A stretch of 64,000 bases of DNA from DAHUXT01 sp036273675 (lineage in GTDB: Bacteria > Chloroflexota > Ktedonobacteria > Ktedonobacterales > JADMIN01): assembly GCA_036273675.1 (NCBI GenBank), contig DASUHD010000153.1, positions 1 through 64,000 of the forward strand, read 5' to 3'. Below, piece by piece: positions 38,761 through 47,887 of the stretch. Made by a program: the position numbers and the translations under genes. Under the pieces are notes generated by a model. It was not told the DNA's origin, did not search any database, and saw only the letters and a program-made list of their open reading frames with translations. Each line of letters begins with the position of its first letter. Positions within the stretch are counted from its first letter, which is position 1.

Positions 38761-40619
38761 AGTAGCGGCTGATACGGTGACGGCGCGGGATAGATGGCAA
38801 AGTCGTTGAAGGTTATGGGTGCAAAGGTTAACACCTGAAGGCCTACGTAGCCAGATTGGGACGCGGGTGGAAAGGCATAGGGATCGTGGACGCTGCCGAG
38901 CAACTGGCCATTGGCGTACGCATAGCACATGGTTCCAATCACCACCAGCATCAGGCGATTCGGCACGCCGATACCAGTATGGATCGCCGTGCTTGCCTTC
39001 TCATACGTGAGGGAGTGCCACTCATTCTGGTCATCTTTCGTTGGTGTACGCTCATGGAAGAGGGACCAGTTACCATGGTAGAGATCAACACTGAGGGCAA
39101 TCGCATTGGTGTACCTCGTATCAGACCTGGTATCCCCAACATGAGCGACCAAACGAGTATACACAGCGTCGTAGTATTCACCCTCATGAAGCGTCGCCGT
39201 GACTGCGAACGCCACATCGGCGTAGCGCACGCCAGGCCAGACGACATGGTCAACGGATCCAATCATCGTATAGCCGCCATGTGAGAATTCCAGGGTCGTG
39301 AAATCCTTATCGGGCACTGGCTGGCGAATCGGCCAACCATTGGTATTGCTGGCAAGTGTGTCGCTGAAGAGCGGCGTCTCGGCGGCGATGCGTGCGGGCC
39401 ACGTGCGTATGTACGCCTCGGCCTGAAGGTGTGCGAAGACCCAACCACCACACAAGCTCAGAATGACGACGACCATCATCAGCGCATTGAGCCAGTAGGC
39501 GCGCGACGAGAACCGAACCGGTCGGAGCGGCACGGGCTGTCTACGCGCACTCTCGCGTATGGCCATTAGCGCCGCCCGCAGTGATTCCATAGACTCGCCA
39601 TCATTGAGAGATGGTCTTCGTTTCGAGGAGACATGTGCTTCGCATGTCTCCAGCACATCAGCGCTGACCGTCACATCGCGCAACGGACACTTCGTGCGGG
39701 CAACCGCGACTTGCGCCAGCAGCCCGCTGGCATCGCGGACATCGGGAGTGGCATTCGCGGGGATCGTCCAGGCGAATGTCTCTGTGTCGCTCATGAGCAT
39801 ATAGGTATAGGCGGTCCACGAGCTGAAGCCTGACTTGTGCCGATGCACACAGAATGCTTTAACATCGTGCCAGGCAAGTGTCTTTTCGATGCGCCGCCAA
39901 CCGCGCGGCTGCCAGCGCATGCCCCACTTGTCCACGGCAATTAACCGCTGACGCCGGAGTGGCAAAAACGCGCCCCAGCCGTGGGAGATGATCTGGATCT
40001 GGGGACCGCCAAAGGTGGTGGCAATTGTGTAGCAGCCGAAGATGCCAAGGGCTACTTGGAATATCCCAAGAGCGTCCTGCTCTGAAAAGAGGACAGGATG
40101 TTCGCGACGCAGATACACCATACAGAGCGATGTAAACATGAGGATGATGAGCAGAGAAGCGATTGTCAATGCGACGCCAATTCGACTCACACGCGGAAAC
40201 TGGAGCGGGAATCGCGCAGTCCCAAGCGCCAGGTCACCGGATTGCTTCGCGGTCAATTCTAGTGGCTGCGTCGCTAGCGGGGCAATGGCCTCGTTCCCTT
40301 CTAAGAGGGCAATCCACACAGTATGTACGCCAATCCATCGAGTCTGAGGAGGCGCAAGCTTTGCCATGAGGAGGACCGATAGCAATGAGAAAATGAAGAC
40401 AGTCGATACGTGGATGGCAGCACTGGAGGTATTGGGGGGAAAAGCATCCACAGGCAGCAGCATCCCATACCAGATGAGAAAGACAAGGAAGCCAATCCAG
40501 CCCCACGAGGTTGCGAGACCCAACCACTGAGTGATACGTCCGCGCCGCCAAGCCGCCCGGAAAGCCGATGGCGACATCGCCAACAACGCGTTGAACTGAT
40601 CTCCCGAGGTCGTGGCCAT
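38751..40619 (-). CDS. Membrane protein with C-terminal lectin-like jelly-roll domain
   Basis: 622 residues. An N-terminal pair of helices (about residues 35-90) is followed by more helices near 150-215, a cytoplasmic region (~230-370), another helix (~375-395), and a C-terminal outer domain (~410-622). That last domain (WPIRQPVPDKDFTTLEFSHGGYTM ... GYVGLQVLTFAPITFNDFAIYP) resembles the concanavalin/LamG-like fold of DUF1080-type proteins. AGGGA lies nine bases before the ATG. It is the gene next to the putative origin and is transcribed away from it. Function unknown. Confidence 0.78.
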   Translation of the reverse strand: MATTSGDQFNALLAMSPSAFRAAWRRGRITQWLGLATSWGWIGFLVFLIWYGMLLPVDAFPPNTSSAAIHVSTVFIFSLLSVLLMAKLAPPQTRWIGVHTVWIALLEGNEAIAPLATQPLELTAKQSGDLALGTARFPLQFPRVSRIGVALTIASLLIILMFTSLCMVYLRREHPVLFSEQDALGIFQVALGIFGCYTIATTFGGPQIQIISHGWGAFLPLRRQRLIAVDKWGMRWQPRGWRRIEKTLAWHDVKAFCVHRHKSGFSSWTAYTYMLMSDTETFAWTIPANATPDVRDASGLLAQVAVARTKCPLRDVTVSADVLETCEAHVSSKRRPSLNDGESMESLRAALMAIRESARRQPVPLRPVRFSSRAYWLNALMMVVVILSLCGGWVFAHLQAEAYIRTWPARIAAETPLFSDTLASNTNGWPIRQPVPDKDFTTLEFSHGGYTMIGSVDHVVWPGVRYADVAFAVTATLHEGEYYDAVYTRLVAHVGDTRSDTRYTNAIALSVDLYHGNWSLFHERTPTKDDQNEWHSLTYEKASTAIHTGIGVPNRLMLVVIGTMCYAYANGQLLGSVHDPYAFPPASQSGYVGLQVLTFAPITFNDFAIYPAPSPYQPLLHG

Positions 40620-40639
40620 TCCTGCGCTATTCCCTCTTC

Positions 40640-41450
40640 TATCCCCATGTCAGCGTGTCTGCGCGCACCCATTCCTTACCTCAAGTAACCCACTCAGCAT
40701 ACACTGCTCGTCAACTGGAACATGCATGCTGCCGTCGGCGAAGTTATCCACAACTTGGCGAGTTATCCACAATCATTGTGGATAGATGTGACATCGAGAG
40801 TAATGCCCGATTTTCCCAGCTTTTCTGGCCGAGGGGACAACTTTCCAACGCCCGTGTAGATTCATTGTCCGCGTGGATAACAGGCCTGAAAATGTGGACA
40901 ACTCGCCCCTTGTGTGCATAAGTTGGCCATCGTCTCATCCTCCACGTGTCCCCAACCATCACCACATTCCCTGTGGATAACTGTGTGGACAAAGGCAGCT
41001 TGCGGTGGATAGGTGGTGGGCAGCGGGTGGGACGCCTTTCCATTGAGGGGGCTTGCCATCATCCACATTGTGGGCATCTGCTGTTGAGAGATCGTGGATG
41101 GCTGTGGATGACCCGCGAGGTATCCACTCAGTTCGTGGATAGTCCAGTGGATGCCTCGTGGAAGGAGTGGATTGCCCATGAGCAGTATCCACAGCCATCC
41201 ACATTTATGGGGACACCTTTCCCGCATTTGCCACGAACGCATCCACAGAGGGAGCGATATCGCGGCAATTGATTAACTCGCGGCACCCCTGAATTCAAGA
41301 GGCATGCCGTATGACGCTCAGGCGTCTCTCATACTTATCCCCACTATCCACCGGCCCTATTACTATGACTGCTATTCTTCTTACTAAAATATGAATAAAA
41401 GAGAAAGAAGATCTGGCGAAATGGTGTCCTGATGAAATATCCACACAACC
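40640..41450. other. Putative chromosomal replication origin (oriC) with DnaA-box cluster
   Basis: Perfect DnaA boxes TTATCCACA occur at 40744-40752 and 40763-40771 (plus) and 40972-40980 (minus). One-mismatch boxes are at 40777-40785, 40872-40880, 40893-40901, 40984-40992, 41185-41193 and 41437-41445. More than ten further ATCCAC/GTGGAT cores fill the gap. An AT-rich stretch at about 41357-41412 could be the unwinding element. There is no credible gene across 1.1 kb. dnaA, dnaN, rpmH and rnpA are not in the window, so the assignment rests on the boxes, the AT-rich stretch and nearby parS sites. Confidence 0.85.
41357..41412. other. AT-rich stretch, candidate DNA unwinding element
   Basis: Strongly A+T-rich compared with its ~60% G+C surroundings, containing TACTAAAATATGAATAAAAG. 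It directly follows the DnaA-box cluster. Confidence 0.6.
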
Positions 41451-41635
41451 TAGGTTGGAGCATAACCACATTCCCTGATAGAAGGAAACGGATCGTCATA
41501 CTCAAACCTCACCGCAATACTGGCTCGCAGACAACACGAAGACCAGGCTCTGGGCGCCTGGCCTTCGAAGGGGAGGGGAGGAGATTGTGAATAGTCTCTC
41601 TGACCCAAGAATACATCGCATCGTTATATAGTCAC

Positions 41636-41672
41636 ATCAGGTAAACACCTGATATCATATCAGGTAAACACC
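41636..41672. repeat. Two 14-bp direct repeats, 23-bp period, with overlapping inverted symmetry
   Basis: ATCAGGTAAACACC occurs at 41636-41649 and 41659-41672. Between them ACCTGATAT-C-ATATCAGGT forms a palindrome. This could be a regulator operator or an origin-associated binding site. It lies between the DnaA-box region and the LLM oxidoreductase gene. Confidence 0.65.
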
Positions 41673-41758
41673 CTATGTCACGCGTGCATTGAGCTGTCCA
41701 CAGATGCGGATGCTCGGCAAAACGACAGGCGAAAGCGTCGACTCCCGTTTCTTGGCGG

Positions 41759-42592
41759 CTAGAGCGTGGGCGGTCCCTGGTGAATACGCGCGCGTACCAT
41801 ATCCAGCGTGTCATCTGGCAGAAAGCCTTCCTGCCACCATGTTACGCCAGCTTCCGCATAGGTCCGCAGCAATGCCGTCGCGGCGGCCGCCGATTCGTTG
41901 CCTGTGTAGCCCGCGACCACGACCTCGAAGGGATCACCGGACGAGCGATACTGGCGGATGTAGGAAAGCATCTCGTGAATCTCATTAGGCTGGACCAGAT
42001 GGCCATCCCTGTGAATAGGATAGACGCCGTCCCAGCGGGCGGCACGGCGGAGTGGCGCTTTGTGTGGCAAGACGCCTGCCACCCAGACAGGGATGCGCGG
42101 CGACTGCGCCGGTGTGGGGAGGAACTGCGCATTCCGCACCGTATAATGTGTCCCCGCATAGCTAAATGACGCGCCGCTCCAGAGGCCTGTTACGACGTCG
42201 AGACCCTCATCCAGCAGCGTTGCGTGGGTCTTGTCATCAGTCGGCTCGCCGAAGGCGCTATATTCGCGCCAGTAATCTCCTCCGATGCCAACGCCCACGA
42301 TTAGCCGTCCGTGGGACACGCGATCCAGCGTGGCCGTCTCGCGTGCGAACTTCCAGGGGCGGCGGCGTGGCAGCGGCGTAACCAGCGCGCCGAGGCGAAT
42401 GCGCTCGGTCCGCATGGCGATGGCGGTGAGCGTCACCCAGGGATCAGCGACAGGGCCGTTTGGCTCGGTTTGTAGATGATCCCAGAGGAAGAAGCCATCC
42501 CAGCCCGCGCCTTCGGCCTCATGCGCCAAGTCGGCAAGCTCGCGAGCATCGGCAAATGCATTGAAGGCAGGAAGATTGATAGCGAAACGCAT
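41759..42592 (-). CDS. LLM-class flavin-dependent oxidoreductase
   Basis: 277 residues from ATG 42592, which has AAGGAGGT five bases upstream; the frame continues 29 codons further without merit. It is a luciferase-like monooxygenase (bacterial TIM-barrel), probably binding FMN or F420: MRFAINLPAF, WDGFFLWDHLQT, VTLTAIAMRTERIRLGALVTPLPRRRPWKFARETATLDRVSHGRL with GVGIGGDYWREYSAFGE, and PIPVWVAG-like IPVWVAGVLPHKAPLRRAARWDGVYP. The substrate is not predictable. It is transcribed toward the putative origin. Confidence 0.92.
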   Translation of the reverse strand: MRFAINLPAFNAFADARELADLAHEAEGAGWDGFFLWDHLQTEPNGPVADPWVTLTAIAMRTERIRLGALVTPLPRRRPWKFARETATLDRVSHGRLIVGVGIGGDYWREYSAFGEPTDDKTHATLLDEGLDVVTGLWSGASFSYAGTHYTVRNAQFLPTPAQSPRIPVWVAGVLPHKAPLRRAARWDGVYPIHRDGHLVQPNEIHEMLSYIRQYRSSGDPFEVVVAGYTGNESAAAATALLRTYAEAGVTWWQEGFLPDDTLDMVRARIHQGPPTL

Positions 42593-42744
42593 GGATACCT
42601 CCTTGAGTTGAGGATGAAGATTTCGCTGTAGAGAGGCAAACCGCCGCGTACATAATTCACCCGCTGTCTCGTGGGCCAATGGAGATAAGGCATGAGACAG
42701 GGGTGGACTGCTATTCTTGCCCGATGGCTTTCAAGTGGAAATGC

Positions 42745-43482
42745 TTAATTCTCGGAGCTATCGAAGGCGTTGTGGATGGAGCCACCGGTGTTTGACGTTT
42801 CGAGCGCGTCGAGCACGCTGGCGATATCGGCGGCGACCTCCGCGAATATATGGGGCAGCCATTCCTCTGGATGCGGCTCGCCCTGGTGATAGAGCGACTG
42901 CCGGCGCGCGCGGCCAAGCGTCATGTGGCCCTCACGATACTCCTCGGCCGCATGAAACCCGCTCACGCCCTCAGGATCCCAGAGCGGCAGCTCCACCCGC
43001 TGTTGCAGCGTGAGCGCCTCGGCCTCCATGCTCGTATCCCCCAGCGCCAGCGCGACATTCGAGCGTGTCTCCACGGCGCGGCTGCTATGCTCCGACGCGC
43101 GCAGCTTGACCAGCCGCGCGATGGCCTGCAAGTTGATCGCGCCCAGATCGATATGCGCCAGTGGAAGGCTGTAGGAGAGGTCTACGACCAGCGGCAGCAC
43201 GTTTTCCGTGTGCAGATGCGGACATGATTCGTCAGGCTCGTGGAAGAACTCACAGACGCCCTCAGCGCCATCGATGGAGAGCGCGGTATCCAGCGGACCC
43301 CAGGCGAATGAGAGCGTGCAGACGGCGCGATGCTCAGCTTCTTCGCACGGCCCAGGATGCAGCGTGCAGGCAAACTCACGCTCCAGTGTCTGCGTATTCA
43401 GCCAGAACTCTGGGTGGACCGAGAGGCCCGTTGCCTCCGCCGCGCTCAGAAACAATTCGGTGAGGTCTTCATAGGTAACCAT
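42745..43482 (-). CDS. Hypothetical acidic soluble protein
   Basis: 245 residues, acidic, no membrane segment or signal peptide. It opens VTYEDLTELFLSAAEATGLSVHPEF and contains a few Cys/His (HPGPCEEAEHRAVC; ESCPHLH) that could bind metal. No family is recognised. It is 152 bases upstream of the LLM oxidoreductase on the same strand and could be co-transcribed. Confidence 0.75.
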   Translation of the reverse strand: MVTYEDLTELFLSAAEATGLSVHPEFWLNTQTLEREFACTLHPGPCEEAEHRAVCTLSFAWGPLDTALSIDGAEGVCEFFHEPDESCPHLHTENVLPLVVDLSYSLPLAHIDLGAINLQAIARLVKLRASEHSSRAVETRSNVALALGDTSMEAEALTLQQRVELPLWDPEGVSGFHAAEEYREGHMTLGRARRQSLYHQGEPHPEEWLPHIFAEVAADIASVLDALETSNTGGSIHNAFDSSEN

Positions 43483-43670
43483 AGTAGGCTGTCCCTCCCG
43501 CCGACGAAATGGCTGTGACCGCTATCCTGCCCACACGCAAACGATGACGACAACGCGGCTTCGCGGAACGCAGTGCGTCCATCATACAACACTCGCCGCC
43601 CCCAGCACTATCGATGTGCGCGCCGATGATACGAGACCATACGAGGCGTGGCAAGGTGATCACAGCAAGC

Positions 43671-43706
43671 AAAAAGCCCGCCGCCACTGCAAGGTGGAAG
43701 CGGGCT
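43671..43706 (-). terminator. Intrinsic terminator after the HAMP-like membrane protein gene
   Basis: On the minus strand AGCCCGC pairs with GCGGGCT, then TTTTT. It lies 56 bases after the stop codon of the gene ending at 43762. Confidence 0.8.
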
Positions 43707-43761
43707 GAACGTATGTGGCGTCCGTGGCGGAAAAGTCCGCCAGTGATGCCCAAGTTGTCGG

Positions 43762-45246
43762 CTATTCCTGATTTGGCTGCCGCAGCCACTCTGGCAGATC
43801 ATGGTCTTCTATCTGCTCGCCTGGTTCGAGCGACCACGGATTCACCTCAGCTGGCGGTGGCGCATAGCCCGGACCAGCTGGCGCGCCGTATCCGCTCAGG
43901 GGGCCAGGCATCGGTGAACGCGGGCCGCTCGGCGGCGCTGCCTGCCCTTGCATGGCGGGGTCATCGGGCATCAGTGTGCGCATCCATTCGGGCACGGCGT
44001 TCACAGCATTGCCCGCGGCTGATTGCGGGTTGGGATAGGGCGCGGAAGGACGCTCTGAATAGCCGGCGGGCATATTAGGAGCAGCGCCGCCGGGCATCGG
44101 CATATTGTTAGCGCTCGCGCCGGGATATCCGCCACCGGGTGACGGAGGCAACTGCGCCGCGGGCGCTGGCCCGCCCCCGGGAGCGCGCGGCGTGAGCGCG
44201 CCTCGCAGCACATCGACGAGCCGATCCAGCGGCGTATTGCTGGGGGCGGGCCAGATGGGCTGGCGTCCGCTGTTGAGCATATAGATCGCCTCAGTGACGC
44301 GATTCGCTTCCTCCTGGGTGCGCCTCAGGACGAAATCGGCCTGCGCAAGCCGACCCAGGCGAGCGACCAGGTTATTCAAGCTGCTGCCAATCTGCCAGAG
44401 CAGACTATTGCGAATGGCGGGAGCGCGCACGTTGAAGTCGCCATTGGCAAGGTGAACGTGTACCGCGAGTAACTGGCGCACGCCCTCTTCTAGCTCATGG
44501 GTGCGGTCCAGTTCGCGGCGCTCCAGTTCGGCCAGCTCTTCGGCGCGGTCGGCGCGCCGGATAGACTGCACGGTGCTGCGCGCCCAGAGGAAACCAATCA
44601 ACCCGACGATGACCTGGAATGCGACTGGCCGGGCTATGAGTGTGAGCAAACCATCCGATGTCTGAAAGAGCGCCTCCATGCTTGAGACGTGTGGCTGAAG
44701 CAGGATATCGGCGACAGTGAATCCGATAGCGGCCACCGTGACGAGGAGCACCGCGGGCGGCGCCAGGAGCGTAGCGGCTATGACAATGGAAATCGCGAGG
44801 AGATCAAACAGGGGAAGGTAGAGAGTATCCAGTTGCCCGCTGGGCGCGCCGAGGATGCTCAACACAATTACCAGGGCTGGCAGCGCCACCATAATCAGGC
44901 CGGCGATATTGACGAAGCCACTGCGGTTGAGGATGATGGCGACAATGACAGCGCCCATGCCAATCAACGCGCTGATCAGCGTTGCGGGATCGCCCAGACC
45001 GATGAAAATGACCAGGATCATCAGCAAGAGTAGACCGAAGAGCAGCGAGCCGCCCAGTCGCCCACGGCGCGCACGGTCGCGTGTCGCGAAGTCCGCGCTT
45101 GCGGGGGGGTCTGGCGGCACCGACAGCCGGAACCACCAGCCGAATGGCCCACCATAATAGTTCGATGTGCCTTGCGTCAGCGCCGTGCTCGCCGCGCGGT
45201 AAGGGGTCCGCTCCGGCTCGAAAGAAGCATTTGGCCGCATGTTCAT
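43762..45246 (-). CDS. Membrane protein with HAMP-like segment and Pro/Gly-rich tail
   Basis: 494 residues. There are about six membrane helices (residues ~65-235), then a coiled coil (RRADRAEELAELERRELDRTHELEEGVRQLLAVHVHL) and a HAMP-like segment (LANGDFNVRAPAIRNSLLWQIGSSLNNLVARLGRL, about 265-300). The last ~170 residues are Pro/Gly/Ala-rich and disordered, ending in an acidic WSLEPGEQIEDHDLPEWLRQPNQE-like motif. The layout is that of a sensor input region without kinase or cyclase output. It may signal through a partner; the partner is not in this window. Confidence 0.78.
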   Translation of the reverse strand: MNMRPNASFEPERTPYRAASTALTQGTSNYYGGPFGWWFRLSVPPDPPASADFATRDRARRGRLGGSLLFGLLLLMILVIFIGLGDPATLISALIGMGAVIVAIILNRSGFVNIAGLIMVALPALVIVLSILGAPSGQLDTLYLPLFDLLAISIVIAATLLAPPAVLLVTVAAIGFTVADILLQPHVSSMEALFQTSDGLLTLIARPVAFQVIVGLIGFLWARSTVQSIRRADRAEELAELERRELDRTHELEEGVRQLLAVHVHLANGDFNVRAPAIRNSLLWQIGSSLNNLVARLGRLAQADFVLRRTQEEANRVTEAIYMLNSGRQPIWPAPSNTPLDRLVDVLRGALTPRAPGGGPAPAAQLPPSPGGGYPGASANNMPMPGGAAPNMPAGYSERPSAPYPNPQSAAGNAVNAVPEWMRTLMPDDPAMQGQAAPPSGPRSPMPGPLSGYGAPAGPGYAPPPAEVNPWSLEPGEQIEDHDLPEWLRQPNQE

Positions 45247-45251
45247 TCACC

Positions 45252-45470
45252 TCACCCTACACCCTGTAGACGCACATGTGCCTGCGTGATTTCCATCGCC
45301 AACCAGTCCTTGGGAACAACGACGGATATCGCCACATCCACTCCTGCCACAATCTGTATCGCCGTACCGTGTGAAATCCTGCCAAGAATAATACCATTGC
45401 TGTTCACTTTCCCGACGAGGTCAGGAAATCTCAACGAAGTTATGATACGCGGATTCAAGGAATCGGTCAA
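45252..45470 (-). CDS. Possible small protein or gene remnant
   Basis: Up to 72 residues, beginning with TTG right after an in-frame stop, so the true start is unclear (TTG codons or a GTG lie further in). The sequence (IILGRISHGTAIQIVAGVDV and AISVVVPKDWLAMEITQ) looks like protein rather than noise. It ends six bases before the next start codon. No clear ribosome-binding site is seen. It could be a short gene or the tail of a decayed one. Confidence 0.35.
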   Translation of the reverse strand: MTDSLNPRIITSLRFPDLVGKVNSNGIILGRISHGTAIQIVAGVDVAISVVVPKDWLAMEITQAHVRLQGVG

Positions 45471-45522
45471 TCAACCCGGCTGTTTCCGTGGATGACGCCT
45501 TTCACTGGGAGCGCTGATCTGC

Positions 45523-47538
45523 TCAGGGCTGATCCGACTGCCCCGTAGGAGGAATCGGTGGGCCATATGGTGGCGCAACGAACCAGCGTTTGGGTATCTG
45601 CGCATGTGCTACGAATGGAGGTTCGGGCAAACCGGATGTCCTGGCGAGATTTGATACTGCAATTAGCGCGCTCCGCGTTGATTGCGCCGCACTGGCAAGC
45701 GCACTGTCAAGTTGCTGAAGATATGGCGAGATCGCCAGCAGATCGGCGCTCGCAATGACGAACGGCCAGAAATAGCTTTCGGCATTGGTTGGCGGAATCC
45801 AGAAATCCTCGTCCGGGTTCGCCTCCGCAACGACTACCTGCGCCCAGGGCGCATACACGACGGGAATATTCGCCAGCTCCATCAGATTGCGCGCCTCAGG
45901 TCCCATGTTGCCGAGCGAGATATCAATGCCTAGTTTGGGATTGGGCAATATCTGTGTAAGCGCATAAACGACCTCAAAGACCGACATGCCCGTCAGCGGC
46001 GTTTTGATGGCCTGGTTCCGCATCAAATGTCCGATCTCGCGCATGCGCTCGACTGGTATCGCCTGAATCGCGGGCAGCGACTCGAAGACGCCACGGCCAA
46101 AGAGTTCCGTCTCAGTGGGAAATACCGCGCGTTCCTGGTCGGCCAGCGCCAGCGGTCGGCGGCGCTTCACTAGCAGCCCGGTTGGCTCACTATAGAGCGG
46201 CCCTCTGGGTGGCACAATCGAGCAACAGGCAAGGATTTGCCCCGCGGCTGTGCCACAGAGGACGTGGATGGCATTCTCGGCCAGATCGGCCAGCGTGGGA
46301 TCAGTACGGTAGCCGCGCTGCGCTATCTTCGACGTGTCGTAGAGGCCCGCGAGCGCATACTGATCGATGCGGAACTCGCCGAATTCGTTGAAGGCGCTCG
46401 CCGACAGCATATCGTGGCGGATCGCATAGGACCATAACCCTGAGGGACGGTTGCGCAGGTAGAGGACATCCTTCCCCTTTGTGGCGATTGCGGTGAGCGC
46501 GGGATAGCGAGCGCTCAACTGGCGGCTGCGCAGATAGACACGGAAATCGTCATCAGCCTTCTTTGGCGCGGGCATCCTAAGTATTCCGGGGCTGGCGCTG
46601 GCTTTATGGGTCTCCGGCGTCGCGCTCACTGCCGCTGGTGCTGGAACAGTCGCGGCGGTGGTATTGTCATCGGACGATTCATCGTTCGCTACCGCTACTT
46701 CCTCTTCAGCCTGTTCATTACCTGGCATAGCGGCAAGGGCCACGGCGGATGGTTCAAGCAGGATACGCAGATCGATGTGCGAGGCCGCTGGCGCGACCCG
46801 GATCGGCTCGTTGGCGGCGAGCGCCGCCGCCGCCCGCACCACCATCGCCGCGGTGAGCGAGGCGGCGGCGCCAAGTTGCGGCTCGCAGGGCCACTGTGCG
46901 CCGTTGGTCTGGAAGTCCGCCAGGGTTGCGGCGAGGTAGTCTGGCACGCCGAAGGGCGACCCCCCGAAGGCGCTGGCGACGAGCCGCCCCGACACATCGG
47001 CGGCGCTGTGACTGGCCGATGGGTCTACACCCAGCACTTCCGCCAGCGGCATCGAATCCCCGGTGAAGACGAACACCGCGCCTCCCCAACCGAGATTCAG
47101 CGGGATAATCATGGGAATGCCACGGGCGCGGGCATCGCGTGCCAGCGCGAAGAGCGCCGGATTGTCATAATCTATCGAATTGATGACGATATTCGCCCGT
47201 TCAAGTGAGGCCGCATACGAGTCATTCTCGATAAACTCAGGGAGAACCGTCACCTCGGCGTCTGGCCGTATCTCGCGCAGAAGCTCCGCCGTCGCGGTGG
47301 CCTTGTTCTCGCCAATCTGGCGGCGAAAGAACGCCTGCCGATTCAGGTTCGAGAGCTCAACATTATCGCCATCCGCGAGGATGAAAGAGCCGAAGCCGGT
47401 GCGACATGCGAGCGTGACGATAGTACTACTAAGCCCGGCACCAGCGGCAAACAGGCAGGTATGATCGAGTATGTGCTGAAGCTCGGGTGTGATGAAGGCC
47501 CAATTGCGTGAATACAAATCATTAGCATCACTGGTCAT
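45523..47538 (-). CDS. E1/ThiF-like adenylating enzyme fused to a putative N-acyltransferase domain
   Basis: 671 residues. Residues ~15-275 form a ThiF/MoeB/E1-like adenylating domain: nucleotide loop LFAAGAGLSSTIV, then FILADGDNVELSNLNRQAFFRRQIGENKATATAELLREIRPDAEV and the NSIDYDNPALFALARDAR segment. No CxxC zinc pairs are obvious. After a ~75-residue Ala/Pro/Thr linker, residues ~345-640 resemble the N-acyl amino acid synthase / acyl-homoserine-lactone synthase GNAT group: AAGQILACCSIVPPRG, FESLPAIQAIPVERMREIGHLMRNQ. E1 enzymes activate carboxylates as adenylates; an acyl transfer step is inferred. Divergent from a radical-SAM gene. Confidence 0.78.
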   Translation of the reverse strand: MTSDANDLYSRNWAFITPELQHILDHTCLFAAGAGLSSTIVTLACRTGFGSFILADGDNVELSNLNRQAFFRRQIGENKATATAELLREIRPDAEVTVLPEFIENDSYAASLERANIVINSIDYDNPALFALARDARARGIPMIIPLNLGWGGAVFVFTGDSMPLAEVLGVDPSASHSAADVSGRLVASAFGGSPFGVPDYLAATLADFQTNGAQWPCEPQLGAAASLTAAMVVRAAAALAANEPIRVAPAASHIDLRILLEPSAVALAAMPGNEQAEEEVAVANDESSDDNTTAATVPAPAAVSATPETHKASASPGILRMPAPKKADDDFRVYLRSRQLSARYPALTAIATKGKDVLYLRNRPSGLWSYAIRHDMLSASAFNEFGEFRIDQYALAGLYDTSKIAQRGYRTDPTLADLAENAIHVLCGTAAGQILACCSIVPPRGPLYSEPTGLLVKRRRPLALADQERAVFPTETELFGRGVFESLPAIQAIPVERMREIGHLMRNQAIKTPLTGMSVFEVVYALTQILPNPKLGIDISLGNMGPEARNLMELANIPVVYAPWAQVVVAEANPDEDFWIPPTNAESYFWPFVIASADLLAISPYLQQLDSALASAAQSTRSALIAVSNLARTSGLPEPPFVAHAQIPKRWFVAPPYGPPIPPTGQSDQP

Positions 47539-47887
47539 GTCGTACTCTCCTGCACAAGACGATACTGGCTATCCTTTACCTGCATCCAGTTCCCATGACT
47601 AGCGGGTTTTCATGAGCGCATCCGAGATGTTTCGAGATGTGTGGCTGATGGGGACTCCCATCAGCACTCGCATTCTATAGAGTACGGCGGTGAGGTGTCA
47701 ATGAAAGCAAAGATACAAAAATCGTCTGGCTACGAAAGATTGGGGCTTGACGAAAGTACTATAGGAGGCGTAGGCTGATCGCAGCCCATATGCCATTATG
47801 GGGGATGAACTCAGCAGGGACACGCATCAAGAGTCGCTTATTTTCTTAGGAACGGCCTTATGCGGGCGCCTGCAACAAGGAGGAAAG
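47539..47887. other. Divergent intergenic region, E1-like gene / radical-SAM gene
   Basis: About 350 bases. A longer frame upstream of the radical-SAM start (from 47798) is not credible as coding. A TTGACG hexamer (47747-47752) faces right, but no clear -10 follows at proper spacing. AAGGAGG at the end serves the radical-SAM gene. Confidence 0.5.

Noticed and set aside
40655..41272. Open frames across the DnaA-box region
   Set aside because: They overlap each other on both strands, have no ribosome-binding sites or family features, and are explained by dense repeat motifs.
41538..41566. Terminator in the origin region
   Set aside because: A good hairpin exists, but no T-tract follows on either strand; kept out of the feature list.
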